DNA of 64,000 nt from Chryseolinea lacunae (GCF_016735595.1 NZ_JAERRB010000018.1:1-64000); one strand, 5' to 3'; positions 8,011-17,877 are shown, counted from the stretch's first letter. Notes: a model not told the origin generated them from the letters alone. A program made the numbers and translations.

Positions 8011-9633
8011 ATGAAAAAGCTATTGCTCTATTTTTCGATATTCTTCGCGGCCACTTTGTATTCCTGTCAGGACAAGCTTGACGTGCAGGGGCTCACGAAT
8101 TTTCCGCCCACAGTTCTCAGCGCAAGTCCTAACGTGAGCGTGAAGCTGGGCACCTTCGACCTCAAAGCTGTGTTGGTGACGGGACCGGGTTCGCCCTTGT
8201 CGTCTGGAACGATCACGCTGAAAGACGCGGAAGGAAAAACGTTATACACGGTCACCGAGCCATTGAGCGGAGTCAAAGACTCCATCGTGGCCAAAGCCGC
8301 CGACTTCAATTCGGCTGCATTGCCACTGGGTGCCTACACGCTCGAGATCACCGCCGTGAATGCCAGTAACCTCACCACGGTGTCGTCGTCGGTGTTCAAT
8401 GTGTCTAAGACATTGTATCCCGCCAAGAACGTAAAAATGTACATCGCCGGTGAGTTCAACGGCTGGGGTGCTACAGAATTGACGCTCATCACCGACTTCA
8501 CCTGGGAGATCAAGAACATCGACCTGCAAGGCAAGGCGTGGAAGTTGAAGAACACCACCGACTGGACCGACCAGGATTGGGGCGACGGCGACTGCGATGG
8601 TCTCATGACATCGAACAAAGCCGATGGTGGAAACAAAGACACCAATTGCAAATTCTCGGGATTGGTGAATGTTCAGTTCAACGATCAGACCCTTACCTAT
8701 TCGGTGAAACCCGCTGTGAATTTCAAGACAAATCTTTCGGGTCTGTTTGTGTTGGGAGGCTTCAATAATTTTGAAGGCGACAACTATAAATTTCAATTGA
8801 AGTCCGACAACACCTGGGAGCTTGGCGAAATCAGGCTGAAGCCTGGCGATGAGTTTAAATTTTCGGAGAGCCCTTACTTCAAAGGAAAGAACTATGGCGA
8901 TTCGGGTAAAGAAGGAGTTGCCGCCGAGTTCTCGCCGAACTTCAGCTGGACATTGCCCGATGGTTTCTACAAAATCACATTCAACGATGCCACATTAAAA
9001 TACACCACCACGTTGGTGCGCTATCCCTACCCCGACAAGCTCTACCTGGTGGGCAGTGCCACATCCGTGGGATGGAATCCCGGAAGCTCTGTTCAGTTTT
9101 TGAAAACGGGTGACGGCAAGTTTGAAATGTATGCCTACCTCACGCACACCGACACCGATGGCGGATTCAAATTCCTGCAAGTGCAGGATTGGGCCGGAGC
9201 CTGGGGCAAGTCTACCGACGGCAACCTCGCGCAGGATGGCGGCAACAACATACAAGTGGCCACCGACGGATTCTATCGCATCACGGCCGACTTCATCGCG
9301 AAAACCTATACCACCACCAAAACAAGCTGGGCGGTTGTGGGAAATGCAACACCCGGTGGATGGCCCGTGAATGATCCGGACCCCGGCGTGTTGACACTCA
9401 CCGGTGGATCGGGAACCTATAAACTCTCCATCGACAACATCACGTTGACGGGTGGCGACCACGAGTTGAAATTCCGTGCCAACAACGGTTGGGATATCAA
9501 CCTTGGCGACGATGGTTCGAATGGTTCGCTGGAATATGACGGAGACAACATTTTGTCGCCTGGCGCCGGTGTCTACCTCATCGAGCTGAACCTGGCGCCG
9601 ACAGGCTACACGTATACGCTCACAAAGAAATAA
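8011..9633 (+). CDS. SusE/SusF-like starch-binding surface lipoprotein
   Basis: A 540-residue lipoprotein. ATG 8011 gives a clean signal peptide with Cys19 (TLYSC); an alternative ATG at 7984 overlaps the susD end and adds nine unlikely residues. A SusE N-terminal domain (about 20-140) is followed by four repeated carbohydrate-binding modules. They are recognisable by MYIAGEFNGWGA, LFVLGGFNNFEGD, LYLVGSATSVGWNPG and WAVVGNATPGGWPV, each starting a beta-sandwich. SusE and SusF bind starch at the cell surface and have no catalytic activity. With four modules this protein is longer than Bacteroides SusE (387) and nearer SusF (485), so it may do both jobs. Confidence 0.88.
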   Translation: MKKLLLYFSIFFAATLYSCQDKLDVQGLTNFPPTVLSASPNVSVKLGTFDLKAVLVTGPGSPLSSGTITLKDAEGKTLYTVTEPLSGVKDSIVAKAADFNSAALPLGAYTLEITAVNASNLTTVSSSVFNVSKTLYPAKNVKMYIAGEFNGWGATELTLITDFTWEIKNIDLQGKAWKLKNTTDWTDQDWGDGDCDGLMTSNKADGGNKDTNCKFSGLVNVQFNDQTLTYSVKPAVNFKTNLSGLFVLGGFNNFEGDNYKFQLKSDNTWELGEIRLKPGDEFKFSESPYFKGKNYGDSGKEGVAAEFSPNFSWTLPDGFYKITFNDATLKYTTTLVRYPYPDKLYLVGSATSVGWNPGSSVQFLKTGDGKFEMYAYLTHTDTDGGFKFLQVQDWAGAWGKSTDGNLAQDGGNNIQVATDGFYRITADFIAKTYTTTKTSWAVVGNATPGGWPVNDPDPGVLTLTGGSGTYKLSIDNITLTGGDHELKFRANNGWDINLGDDGSNGSLEYDGDNILSPGAGVYLIELNLAPTGYTYTLTKK

Positions 9634-9659
9634 GTTTTAAGTAGGGAGTTGGCGTGGAA

Positions 9660-9693
9660 GAGAAACATCCTGCAACATGTGCGGGATGTTCTC
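9660..9693 (+). promoter_or_regulatory. Intercistronic hairpin between susE-like and amylase genes
   Basis: GAGA (60-63), ACATCC (65-70) and TGCA (71-74) pair with TGCG (80-83), GGATGT (84-89) and TCTC (90-93) around a 5-nt loop with one bulged A. The stem is about 14 bp. No T-run follows, so it is more likely an mRNA-processing or stability element than a terminator. Confidence 0.45.
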
Positions 9694-9783
9694 TCCGCAC
9701 CATGCTTCTCACGAAGCGATGTTTTTTCAGCGGCGGAGAAAAACGACAACACACGGCAGTTCAAATCAGAAAAATATAGCGGG

Positions 9784-12609
9784 ATGAAAAGAATTTTACT
9801 ACTTCAGTTTTTTTTGTGCGTTGTCGGGCTATCGCTTGCGCAGGTCGTTACTACGAGCCCTGCGTTTCCTGTGGCCGATCAGCCGGTCACCATCACGGTC
9901 GATGTGTCGGGCACATCGCTCGACAAGTTTGCCTGGAACAGCGACACCAACCCGGTGTATATCTGGACCTGGATACCCGGCGGCAGCGGTTCCATTGATG
10001 CACCAACCAACATCAACCCGGCCACATCGCCCGGACAGGATGCGGCGAAATGTTTTCGTCTCACGACCAATCCCGACAAGTATCAGATCACCTTCACACC
10101 GACCCTGTTTTTCAACAAGCCGGCTTCCGAAATCACGCAGATCGGGTTGAAGCTGAAAAGCAAAAGCTGGGCCGACAACAAACAAACGGATGTCGACAAG
10201 TTCATCACCTTTACCTCGGGTTTCTCGGTGAAGTTCACGGCGCCAACACAGACCAATTTTTTTGTGAGCACCGGCGATCAGATTCCCATAACCTTAAAAG
10301 CATCGGCCACGGCCGACCTTGAAATCAAAGTGGGCGGTGTTTCAAAAGCAACCCTCGCGCAAAACACAACGCTGACCTACACCCACACGGTTGCCGAAAC
10401 GCAAGGCTCGGTTTCGGTGAGCGGCTCGGCCAACAACGGAACAGAAACCAAGACAAGCACCTTCACTTATTATGTGCGGTCGGCTAGCACCAACGCGCCG
10501 CGTCCTGCGGGCATTGTGGACGGCATCAACTACAACAGCAGCGACGCATCAAAAGCAACCCTCAGCCTTCTTGCACCGGGCAAGACTTCGGTCTATGTGA
10601 TCGGTGATTTCAACAACTGGACCATCGACGAAGCCTACAAGATGAAAAAGGACGGAGAACATTTCTGGCTTGACGTGAGCGGACTGGTTTCCGGAACGGA
10701 ATATGGTTTTCAATACCTCGTGGATGAATCCATAAAAATGGCAGACCCGTTTGCCGACAAAGTTCTGGACCCCGACGATCAATACATTCCGGCAACAACC
10801 TATCCCAACCTGAAAACGTATCCCGCGCAAGCGCTGAACACACAATGGTATTTTAACCGTGTCGCCATTTTGCAAACGGGTCAGACACCGTATGCATGGC
10901 AAACGTCAGCCTATCAAAAGCCGGCCTCCGAAAAGCTTGTCATCTATGAACTGCACATCCGCGATTTTTTTGGCGACGGTGCAAAGAATTACCAAAACCT
11001 CATCGACACCCTGGGCTATTTCAAAAAGATGGGCATCAACGCCATCGAGCTTATGCCGATCACGGAATTTAATGGGAACGACAGCTGGGGCTATAACCCC
11101 ACATTTATGTTTGCGGTCGATAAATTCTATGGCACAAAAAACAAGCTGAAAGAGTTTGTCGATAAATGTCATGCGAACGGAATTGCCGTCATCATGGACA
11201 TGGTGTTGAATCATCAGGATTTGCCCAATGCCTATGTGATGATGGATTTTGATTTCACGGGCATGAAACCAAACCCCACCAACAAATGGTTTAACGTGAC
11301 GGCCACGCACCCGTTTAGTGTTTTCTTTGACATGAATCACGAGAGCGTGTACACACAACACTATGTGGACACCGTCAACTATCACTGGTTGAACGAATAT
11401 AAAATAGACGGCTTTCGCTACGATCTGTCGAAAGGGTTCACGCAGAAAAATTCGGGCGACGATGTGAATGGATGGTCGTCGTTTGATCAGTCGCGCATCA
11501 ACATCCTGAAACGCATGGCTGCACAAATCCGCACGCACACGCCCGATGCCTATATTATCCTTGAACATTTCGCCGACAACACGGAAGAAACTATACTGGC
11601 CGCCGACGGCATGATGCTGTGGGGCAACGCCAACAATGCCTACACGCAAGCCGCCATGGGCTTTGGCAGCAACTCCGATATTTCGTGGGGCTACTATAAA
11701 ACACGAAGCTGGACCGACCCGCGTCTTGTAACCTACATGGAAAGTCACGACGAGGAACGCATGATGTACAAAACCCAGGAGTTTGGAAATGCGTCGGGCA
11801 CCTATTCTACCGCGTCGTTGAACACGGCGTTGAATCGTATGAAGGCGGCCGCCACATTTTTCTATACCGTGCCCGGTCCAAAGATGATCTGGCAGTTTGG
11901 CGAGCTGGGCTATGACGAAAGCATTAACCGCTGCACCGATGGCACCATCAGCAGCAATTGTCGTGTCACGGCTAAACCTGTGCATTGGGAATATCGGAAC
12001 GTGCCAGCGCGCAGCACACTCCAGCAGTATGTGGCCGACCTTATCCGGCTACGGAATACTTACGCGGTCTTCACAAAAGGCGACGCCACCGTGACCACAG
12101 GCAATGCGCTGGTGAAACAGATCACACTCAACAACGTGCCATTCACAACAACACCGGCAGACGCATCGCAGATGAACGTGCAAGTGGTGGGCAATTTTGA
12201 CGTGACGGCGCAAACCGCCTCTGTCACCTTCTCGCACACCGGCACGTGGTATGACTACATCACCGCCGTGCCGCTGCAAGTCACCACAACTTCTATGAAC
12301 ATTTCGCTTCAACCGGGAGAATACAAACTCTACACCGACGTAGTGCTGAGGACGGTGACGGCCGTGGAGGAAGAAAATGTGAAAGCTTTTTTCACGGTGT
12401 TCCCCAACCCATCGCAAGGTGTGTTGCAGATTGACGGTCCCGACAAACGCGACATCGATGTGAAGGCCTTCAATGTGATGGGACAATCCGTGTTGCTTCC
12501 AAAAATGGATCGCAACCATTGGGATGCCACATCGTTTGTTCCGGGCTTATACATATTAAAGATCAGCCAGGGCCAGCGTCAGCAATCCGTCTCCATCATC
12601 CGGAACTAA
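9784..12609 (+). CDS. T9SS-secreted GH13 alpha-amylase-family enzyme
   Basis: A 941-residue extracellular glycoside hydrolase. The start at ATG 9784 gives a signal peptide ending SLAQ. N-terminal beta-sandwich domains (about 20-250) and a CBM48-like module (VYVIGDFNNWTIDEA) precede the GH13 barrel. Conserved regions are present: DMVLNH (I), DGFRYDL with nucleophile Asp547 (II), ILEHF with acid/base Glu594 (III) and ESHDEE with His655/Asp656 (IV). The C-terminal 80 residues are a type A T9SS sorting domain (FTVFPNPSQG, then FNVMGQSV and PGLYILKI). It should cut starch outside the cell or at its surface, feeding SusCD. It replaces the SusG lipoprotein of the Bacteroides system. The exact GH13 subfamily is not assigned. 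Confidence 0.9.
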   Translation: MKRILLLQFFLCVVGLSLAQVVTTSPAFPVADQPVTITVDVSGTSLDKFAWNSDTNPVYIWTWIPGGSGSIDAPTNINPATSPGQDAAKCFRLTTNPDKYQITFTPTLFFNKPASEITQIGLKLKSKSWADNKQTDVDKFITFTSGFSVKFTAPTQTNFFVSTGDQIPITLKASATADLEIKVGGVSKATLAQNTTLTYTHTVAETQGSVSVSGSANNGTETKTSTFTYYVRSASTNAPRPAGIVDGINYNSSDASKATLSLLAPGKTSVYVIGDFNNWTIDEAYKMKKDGEHFWLDVSGLVSGTEYGFQYLVDESIKMADPFADKVLDPDDQYIPATTYPNLKTYPAQALNTQWYFNRVAILQTGQTPYAWQTSAYQKPASEKLVIYELHIRDFFGDGAKNYQNLIDTLGYFKKMGINAIELMPITEFNGNDSWGYNPTFMFAVDKFYGTKNKLKEFVDKCHANGIAVIMDMVLNHQDLPNAYVMMDFDFTGMKPNPTNKWFNVTATHPFSVFFDMNHESVYTQHYVDTVNYHWLNEYKIDGFRYDLSKGFTQKNSGDDVNGWSSFDQSRINILKRMAAQIRTHTPDAYIILEHFADNTEETILAADGMMLWGNANNAYTQAAMGFGSNSDISWGYYKTRSWTDPRLVTYMESHDEERMMYKTQEFGNASGTYSTASLNTALNRMKAAATFFYTVPGPKMIWQFGELGYDESINRCTDGTISSNCRVTAKPVHWEYRNVPARSTLQQYVADLIRLRNTYAVFTKGDATVTTGNALVKQITLNNVPFTTTPADASQMNVQVVGNFDVTAQTASVTFSHTGTWYDYITAVPLQVTTTSMNISLQPGEYKLYTDVVLRTVTAVEEENVKAFFTVFPNPSQGVLQIDGPDKRDIDVKAFNVMGQSVLLPKMDRNHWDATSFVPGLYILKISQGQRQQSVSIIRN

Positions 12610-12638
12610 AAAAATAACCCATTCCTAACGAATCACGC

Positions 12639-14495
12639 ATGAAACGAACGTCCGCAAAGTTCCTGAAGATAATGTTGATGAGTTGTGCAGTCGCCCTGTG
12701 TTCGCAGGTCCACGCACAGTCCGTTGAAGTTTACCCGCCGCATTGGTGGGTCGACATGAAATGGAATAAGGTGCAGCTGTTGGTGCACGGCACGCAGGAG
12801 AATTTTAACAAGAGCGATGTGACGCTGACCTATCCGGGCATCACACTCGACAAAGTTCATCGCCTCGAAAACAGCAGGTATTATGCGCTCGACATCACGG
12901 TGGCACCGGGAACCAAACCGGGCAACGTTTCGATTGATATTGGCGCAAAAGGAAAAATGAAGTCCGTGGCGTGGTCGCTTCTGCCGCGACGCACCGGTAA
13001 AGGAACAACCTATGCGCAAGGTGTGAACGCCGGCGACTTCATGTACCTGCTGATGCCCGACCGGTTTAGCAACGGCGATGTGACCAACGACCGCGTGGCC
13101 GGCATGCGCGACCAAACCCTGAACCGCGACTCCATCTATCACCGCCACGGAGGCGACCTGCAGGGCGTGATCAATCACCTCGACTATCTGCAAAGCATGG
13201 GCGTGACTGCCCTGTGGATGACGCCGGTGATCGAGAACAACATGCCCAACCGAACCGAGCACGGCTATGCCATCACCAATCATTACAAGATCGATCCGCG
13301 ATTGGGAAATAGCGACACCTATAAAAAACTGAGTGACGAACTGCACAAGCGCGGCATGAAGCTGGTGCAGGATGCTGTATACAATCACTCGGGTCTCTAT
13401 CACGTTACCGTGCAGGACAAACCCGTGAAAGACTGGCTGCACGAATGGCCAACCTACACCAACACCAACTACCGCGATGCCACCTGGATGGACCCGCATG
13501 GAAACGAGGCCGAACGCAAGCGCATGGCCGATGGCTGGTTCACGCCCATGATGCCCGACCTCAACCACGGCAATCTCTACATGGCCAACTACCTCATTCA
13601 ACATGCCCTGTGGAGTGTGGAGGAATTTGGTGTGGACGCCTGGCGCATCGACACCTACATCTATTGTGATCTTGAATTCATGAACCGGTGCAACGCAGCC
13701 TTACTTGACGAATATCCAAACCTGCACCTCTTTGGCGAATGCTGGGTGACGGGCACCATGAACCAGGCCTACTTTGTGGAGAACAACATCAGCACGCCCT
13801 TCAAGAGCAATCTTCCCGGCGCCACAGACTTTCAAACGGTGTTCAGCATTGTGGCGTCCATGCAAAATGCAAACGACGGGCTGAATCGTTTCTACGCCAT
13901 GCTGAGCAACGACTTTGCCTACAAAGATCCCATGAAGATGGTGACCTTCCTCGACAATCATGATATGACCCGCTTCTATACGCAGGTTGGGGAAGATCTT
14001 GACAAGTATAAAATTGGTTTGGGATGGTTGCTCACCGGCAGAGGAATTCCCCAGTTATATTATGGCGACGAAGTGCTGATGAAAGGCGCTACACATCCGG
14101 CCGACGGCTGGGTGAGGCTTGACTTTCCCGGCGGCTGGAAGGGCGACAAGAAAAATGCGTTCACGGGCGAAAACCTCAGCGCCATCGAAAAACAGACACA
14201 GGAGTTTTTGAAAACACTGGCCAACTTCCGCAAGCACTCGTCGGCCATTAGAACGGGCAAGCTCATGCAATACATTCCGCAAGATGGTTTGTATGTCTAC
14301 TTCCGCTATGACGACGCGCAAACACTCATGTGTGTCATCAACCTAAACGAAGCTTCAAAAAATGTGTCACTGTCTGACTATGCCGAACGAACCAAATCGT
14401 TTGTCGGTGGAAAAGATGTGGTGTCTGGAAAGGCATTTGGAAGCACGTTTTCGATTTCCGGAAAATCCATGCTCATTATTGAACTCGGGAAGTGA
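12639..14495 (+). CDS. susA: SusA-like periplasmic neopullulanase/cyclomaltodextrinase (GH13)
   Basis: A 618-residue enzyme, almost the length of Bacteroides SusA (617). The signal peptide ends VHAQ and there is no lipobox or T9SS tail, so it should be periplasmic. An N-terminal cyclomaltodextrinase-N domain (VEVYPPHWWVDMKWNKVQLL) precedes the GH13 barrel. The barrel has DAVYNH (region I), GVDAWRID with nucleophile Asp338, FGECW with acid/base Glu367, and FLDNHD with His441/Asp442. It would hydrolyse maltodextrins imported by SusCD to glucose and maltose. It starts 29 bp after the amylase and ends the operon. Confidence 0.9.
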   Translation: MKRTSAKFLKIMLMSCAVALCSQVHAQSVEVYPPHWWVDMKWNKVQLLVHGTQENFNKSDVTLTYPGITLDKVHRLENSRYYALDITVAPGTKPGNVSIDIGAKGKMKSVAWSLLPRRTGKGTTYAQGVNAGDFMYLLMPDRFSNGDVTNDRVAGMRDQTLNRDSIYHRHGGDLQGVINHLDYLQSMGVTALWMTPVIENNMPNRTEHGYAITNHYKIDPRLGNSDTYKKLSDELHKRGMKLVQDAVYNHSGLYHVTVQDKPVKDWLHEWPTYTNTNYRDATWMDPHGNEAERKRMADGWFTPMMPDLNHGNLYMANYLIQHALWSVEEFGVDAWRIDTYIYCDLEFMNRCNAALLDEYPNLHLFGECWVTGTMNQAYFVENNISTPFKSNLPGATDFQTVFSIVASMQNANDGLNRFYAMLSNDFAYKDPMKMVTFLDNHDMTRFYTQVGEDLDKYKIGLGWLLTGRGIPQLYYGDEVLMKGATHPADGWVRLDFPGGWKGDKKNAFTGENLSAIEKQTQEFLKTLANFRKHSSAIRTGKLMQYIPQDGLYVYFRYDDAQTLMCVINLNEASKNVSLSDYAERTKSFVGGKDVVSGKAFGSTFSISGKSMLIIELGK

Positions 14496-14509
14496 TCTGT
14501 GTTCATGCG

Positions 14510-14549
14510 AAAACGCCTTCAGTTCGATAGGAACTGAAGGCGTTTTTTA
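14510..14549. terminator. Strong bidirectional intrinsic terminator
   Basis: A perfect 16-bp stem, with arms at 14510-14525 and 14531-14546, encloses the loop GATAG. T-rich sequence follows on the plus strand, and the A-rich 5' side serves the minus strand. It separates the starch operon from the convergent permease gene. Confidence 0.9.
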
Positions 14550-14586
14550 TTGAATAACGTTTTTGATTTTTTCTGACCTGCTTCTT

Positions 14587-17244
14587 CTATTCGTATTTCA
14601 GTTTGTCGACCGGGTTGGCATTGGCGGTGCGTGCCGATTTGGTGCTGACAATGAGTAGGGCAATGAGCAACACCACCAGTCCCGGTGTGGCAAAGTGCCA
14701 CCACGAAAGGGGAATGTGATAGGCAAAATTGCTGAGCCAGTTGTTCACCACATAGTAAGCCACGGGAACGGCCAGTATGAAAGATAGTGCCACCAGCTGC
14801 ACATACTCCCGGGAGAACATCAGCAGAATTTGCGATACGTTCGCGCCCAGTACTTTGCGGATGGCTACTTCTTTTCCTTTGCGATTCACTACAAACGTGA
14901 TCAATCCATAGAGGCCCAGGCAACCGATGAGCAAAAACACGAGTGAGAAAAGCTGAAAGAGTTGGGCATACTTATTTTCTTGTGCATAGAACGCCTTGAT
15001 GTTTTCGTCGAAGAACTGATAGCTGAGCACGTGGTCCGGAAAATTTTTCTTCCACAGTTGCTCAATGGCCTGCACGGCTTCGGGGAGGTTGGCGTGTTCG
15101 CCGGCGCGGAGTTTGATGCTGACCGTGGAAAACGATTTGGGCTCGGCCACCATCACGATGTTGTCGAAGCCTTCCTTCAGGGAGTTTGAATAGTAGTTGT
15201 CTACAATACCCACCACAGTGACGAGGTGTCCGTTCATTTTTAGTTGTTTGCCCACGGCTTCTTCGGGTGTGCCCAGGTTGAGCGTTTTGCTCAGGTTCCG
15301 GTTAAGCAGAATGTTTTGCATGGAGTCGGCCAGTGTCAGGTTGCGGCCCGACAATAGTTTGATGTTGTAGAGACCGAGGTATGACGGGTCGATGGAAACG
15401 TATTCATACACCGTGTAGTCTTTCATCTCTTTGGATTCGGGTGGGCCGATGTCGCTGTAGCTTCGGTTTCGGTTCACGCCTGAGGGAAGGGTGTAGCTGA
15501 AGCTGACATCGCTCACAAACGCCTGGGCACGCAATTGATCTTCGAGCAACTTGAGCCCTTCGGCGCTGCGATCGGGCACGCGGGCTGTGATGATGGCTTC
15601 GCGTGTGAAACCCATGTCTACATTTTGAAAGAAACGCATCTGGCTCACCACAATGAAGGTGCCCACCACCAGAATTTGTGTTAATGTAAATTGAAAAACC
15701 ACCAGCACTTTTCGCAGACTCATGCCGCCCAGCCGTTCCGTGGCAAATGAATTTTTCAGGGCGCGCACAGGATGAAAACGGGAAATGGTCCACGCGGGAT
15801 AGAACCCCGACACCAACGTGACACCCACAACAATGCCTAGCGAAATGAACAGGATGCCCGGGTCTGTGAAGTTGAGGCGATTGAGTTTCAGGTTCAGGAT
15901 GGGCTGGAGCAGGGGAAGCAAGGCTTCCGATAGTGCCAGCGCCAGGATATCCGCGGTGAGCACGATTACAAACGTTTCGGTGAGAAACTGAAACACCAGT
16001 GTTTTTCGATTGCTGCCCATCACTTTGCGCAACCCGATTTCTTTTGCCCGCAAGGTGGACTGTGCCGTGGACAGGTTCACGTAGTTGATGCTGCCGGTGA
16101 GCAACAAGAACAGCGCGACCAACTGCAATGCAAGAATGGTTTCGCGTGTGATAGTGCGCCCGCTGAAGTTGCCAAAGCGCGGATCGTAGTGAACGTCGCG
16201 AAGGGCTTGAAGCAGATAGTGACGCGACTCGTGCAATTCTTTGGGGGTGTGTGCGGCATGCACTTTGGCGATTTGGGCTTCCATCGCTTCTTTCGTGATG
16301 CCGGGAGCAAGCTGAATGAAGACCTGATGTGAATCGCTCACCCCAACCCATTCGTTGATGCCGTTGCCGGCGAGTTTGGTAAGTGTGGAATAGGAGACAA
16401 GCACGGTGAAAGGGAAGTCCGTGTTGGCCGGAAAGTCTTCAATAACGCCCGTCACTTTGGCGTCGTGTTGTTTTTGAAACCGGATGGATTGACCTATGGG
16501 ATTTTCGTCTCCAAAATATTTTTTGGCAGCGCTTTTGGTCAACACCACGCTGAACGGTTCGACCAATGCTTTGTCGGGATTGCCGGCGAGCCAGGCGATG
16601 CCGCCGTGGCCATAGTCGAACAAGGTGAAGAAGCTGGGTTCAACAAGCACACATCCGCTCTCTTCGCGAAATCGTTTCGCAGTGGTTCCCGATGCGTTGA
16701 GGATGTCGAGGTTGGCACCGCCGAAGTATTCCATAGCGGCCATGTTTTTCAACGCCGGAATCTCGGCCTTCATGGCGACGGGTACGGGATAAGAAATGCC
16801 CGTGCGAAATTCGGACATGTCGTTTCCACTCACACGCACCACGCGATAGATGTCGTCTACGTTTGAGTGGGCGGCGTCGAAGCTGCGTTCGAAACGCACC
16901 ACGGTGAGGATGATGAGCGTGGCCGCGATGCCCGTCACCAAACCGAGAATGTTGATGAGCGCATTGCCTTTTTGGGCCGCAAGGCTGCGGCGTGCCATTT
17001 TGAAATGTGTGCTGAACATAGTAGCGGTTTTTTGAGATGGAGATCTTTTCCAAAAGAAATTTTTGAACAGGAAACCGAGGCCATTCACAACGTAGCGTCT
17101 TCGGGCACTTTGAATGTTGTCGGTGAGAATGTCTTTCACAAACAGTTCGTACAAGTCGCCCTGAATTTCTTCGGCCAGCCACGAGGGTGCAAAAGAATCG
17201 ATGAGCGAGTTGATCCAGGCTGGTGGTTTGAGGTTGGGCTTCAT
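14587..17244 (-). CDS. PadR-linked MacB/FtsX-type ABC transporter permease
   Basis: An 885-residue inner-membrane protein. The N-terminal 75 residues are the 'permease prefix' domain found in PadR-linked transporters (PAWINSLIDSFAPSWLAEEI). A membrane helix near residue 100 is followed by a MacB periplasmic core domain (about 115-360). Two FtsX-like blocks of helices flank a second periplasmic domain, with the signature VAIRKVLGANVSQILLMFS near residue 795. Its start codon overlaps the stop of the PadR gene by four bases (ATGA), so the two are translationally coupled. No ATP-binding subunit is encoded nearby; it is presumably supplied elsewhere. Substrate unknown; related systems export peptides, lipids or drugs. 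Confidence 0.88.
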   Translation of the reverse strand: MKPNLKPPAWINSLIDSFAPSWLAEEIQGDLYELFVKDILTDNIQSARRRYVVNGLGFLFKNFFWKRSPSQKTATMFSTHFKMARRSLAAQKGNALINILGLVTGIAATLIILTVVRFERSFDAAHSNVDDIYRVVRVSGNDMSEFRTGISYPVPVAMKAEIPALKNMAAMEYFGGANLDILNASGTTAKRFREESGCVLVEPSFFTLFDYGHGGIAWLAGNPDKALVEPFSVVLTKSAAKKYFGDENPIGQSIRFQKQHDAKVTGVIEDFPANTDFPFTVLVSYSTLTKLAGNGINEWVGVSDSHQVFIQLAPGITKEAMEAQIAKVHAAHTPKELHESRHYLLQALRDVHYDPRFGNFSGRTITRETILALQLVALFLLLTGSINYVNLSTAQSTLRAKEIGLRKVMGSNRKTLVFQFLTETFVIVLTADILALALSEALLPLLQPILNLKLNRLNFTDPGILFISLGIVVGVTLVSGFYPAWTISRFHPVRALKNSFATERLGGMSLRKVLVVFQFTLTQILVVGTFIVVSQMRFFQNVDMGFTREAIITARVPDRSAEGLKLLEDQLRAQAFVSDVSFSYTLPSGVNRNRSYSDIGPPESKEMKDYTVYEYVSIDPSYLGLYNIKLLSGRNLTLADSMQNILLNRNLSKTLNLGTPEEAVGKQLKMNGHLVTVVGIVDNYYSNSLKEGFDNIVMVAEPKSFSTVSIKLRAGEHANLPEAVQAIEQLWKKNFPDHVLSYQFFDENIKAFYAQENKYAQLFQLFSLVFLLIGCLGLYGLITFVVNRKGKEVAIRKVLGANVSQILLMFSREYVQLVALSFILAVPVAYYVVNNWLSNFAYHIPLSWWHFATPGLVVLLIALLIVSTKSARTANANPVDKLKYE

Positions 17245-17570
17245 GCGGGCGATGTTTTGGCGATGAGGTTCCAGATGAGATGGCGTGTGTCGCGCAGTTC
17301 TTCCAGGGCGTTGCGTCCGTGCGCGGTGATGCTGAACAGACGTTTTCGCCGCCCGCCCCGTTCTGACGAAGCACCGCCCATCTTCGATTTTACAAAGCCC
17401 TTTTCTTCGAGCCGGTGCAGCACGGCATGCACGGCACTGATGCTGATGTCGCGTCCGGCCTGCGCTTTCAATTCGTCCACGATCCCTACGCCATAGGCCT
17501 CTTTGTTTAAGAGCGCGACCATCAACAAAATCAACTCTTCCAGTTCTCCCAGATAAATACGTCCTGACAT
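17241..17570 (-). CDS. PadR-family transcriptional regulator
   Basis: A 109-residue winged-helix protein (LGELEELILLMVALLNKEAYGV, then SAVHAVLHRLEEKGFV). This is the small PadR type with little dimerisation extension. It is co-transcribed with the overlapping permease at 14587-17244 and probably represses its own operon. A TAnnTTTG promoter box and a 14-bp palindrome lie just upstream. Confidence 0.92.
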   Translation of the reverse strand: MSGRIYLGELEELILLMVALLNKEAYGVGIVDELKAQAGRDISISAVHAVLHRLEEKGFVKSKMGGASSERGGRRKRLFSITAHGRNALEELRDTRHLIWNLIAKTSPA

Positions 17571-17597
17571 GGTGATATTATTTCAATGTTTGTAGAA

Positions 17598-17605
17598 CAA
17601 ATATA
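17598..17605 (-). promoter_or_regulatory. Bacteroidota -7 box of the padR operon
   Basis: On the minus strand the sequence is TATATTTG, an exact match to TAnnTTTG, ending 27 bp before the padR start codon. The -33 element is not obvious; its expected position falls in the palindrome at 17623-17636. Confidence 0.65.
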
Positions 17606-17622
17606 TTGCCAACGCTCCCACA

Positions 17623-17636
17623 CGCGAAATTTCGCG
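17623..17636. promoter_or_regulatory. 14-bp palindrome, candidate PadR operator
   Basis: CGCGAAATTTCGCG is perfectly self-complementary. It lies 18-31 bp upstream of the padR -7 box and so covers the -33 region, a natural place for an autorepressor. It does not match the classical PadR operator ATGT-N8-ACAT, so the assignment is tentative. Confidence 0.4.
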
Positions 17637-17877
17637 CTTCCGGTCTTCGGTACTGTACGCAAATGCCGGTTGTGCTGATCGAATCCGGACGATGTGTTGC
17701 CGCATGGCGGACCTGCTTGTACACGATTATTTATACATCATATTTTAAGGAATGGACATCGCGAATGCGGGCCCTCGTCCTGACCTTTAGTCTTATCGAT
17801 TGGTTGCGCCCTGCTGAAAGATCGGACAGAGATCGTGCAACGAATATATACTACAATGAACCTAAATCTAAGAAGCC

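Larger units (their letters stand above)
17571..17877. other. Intergenic region between padR and the small gene at 17878
   Basis: About 307 bp between divergent genes. It contains the padR promoter box (17598-17605), a perfect palindrome (17623-17636) and, near the right end, an AACCTAA leader motif (17859-17865). A reading frame across 17606-17884 has no recognisable protein features and is not taken as a gene. Confidence 0.6.
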
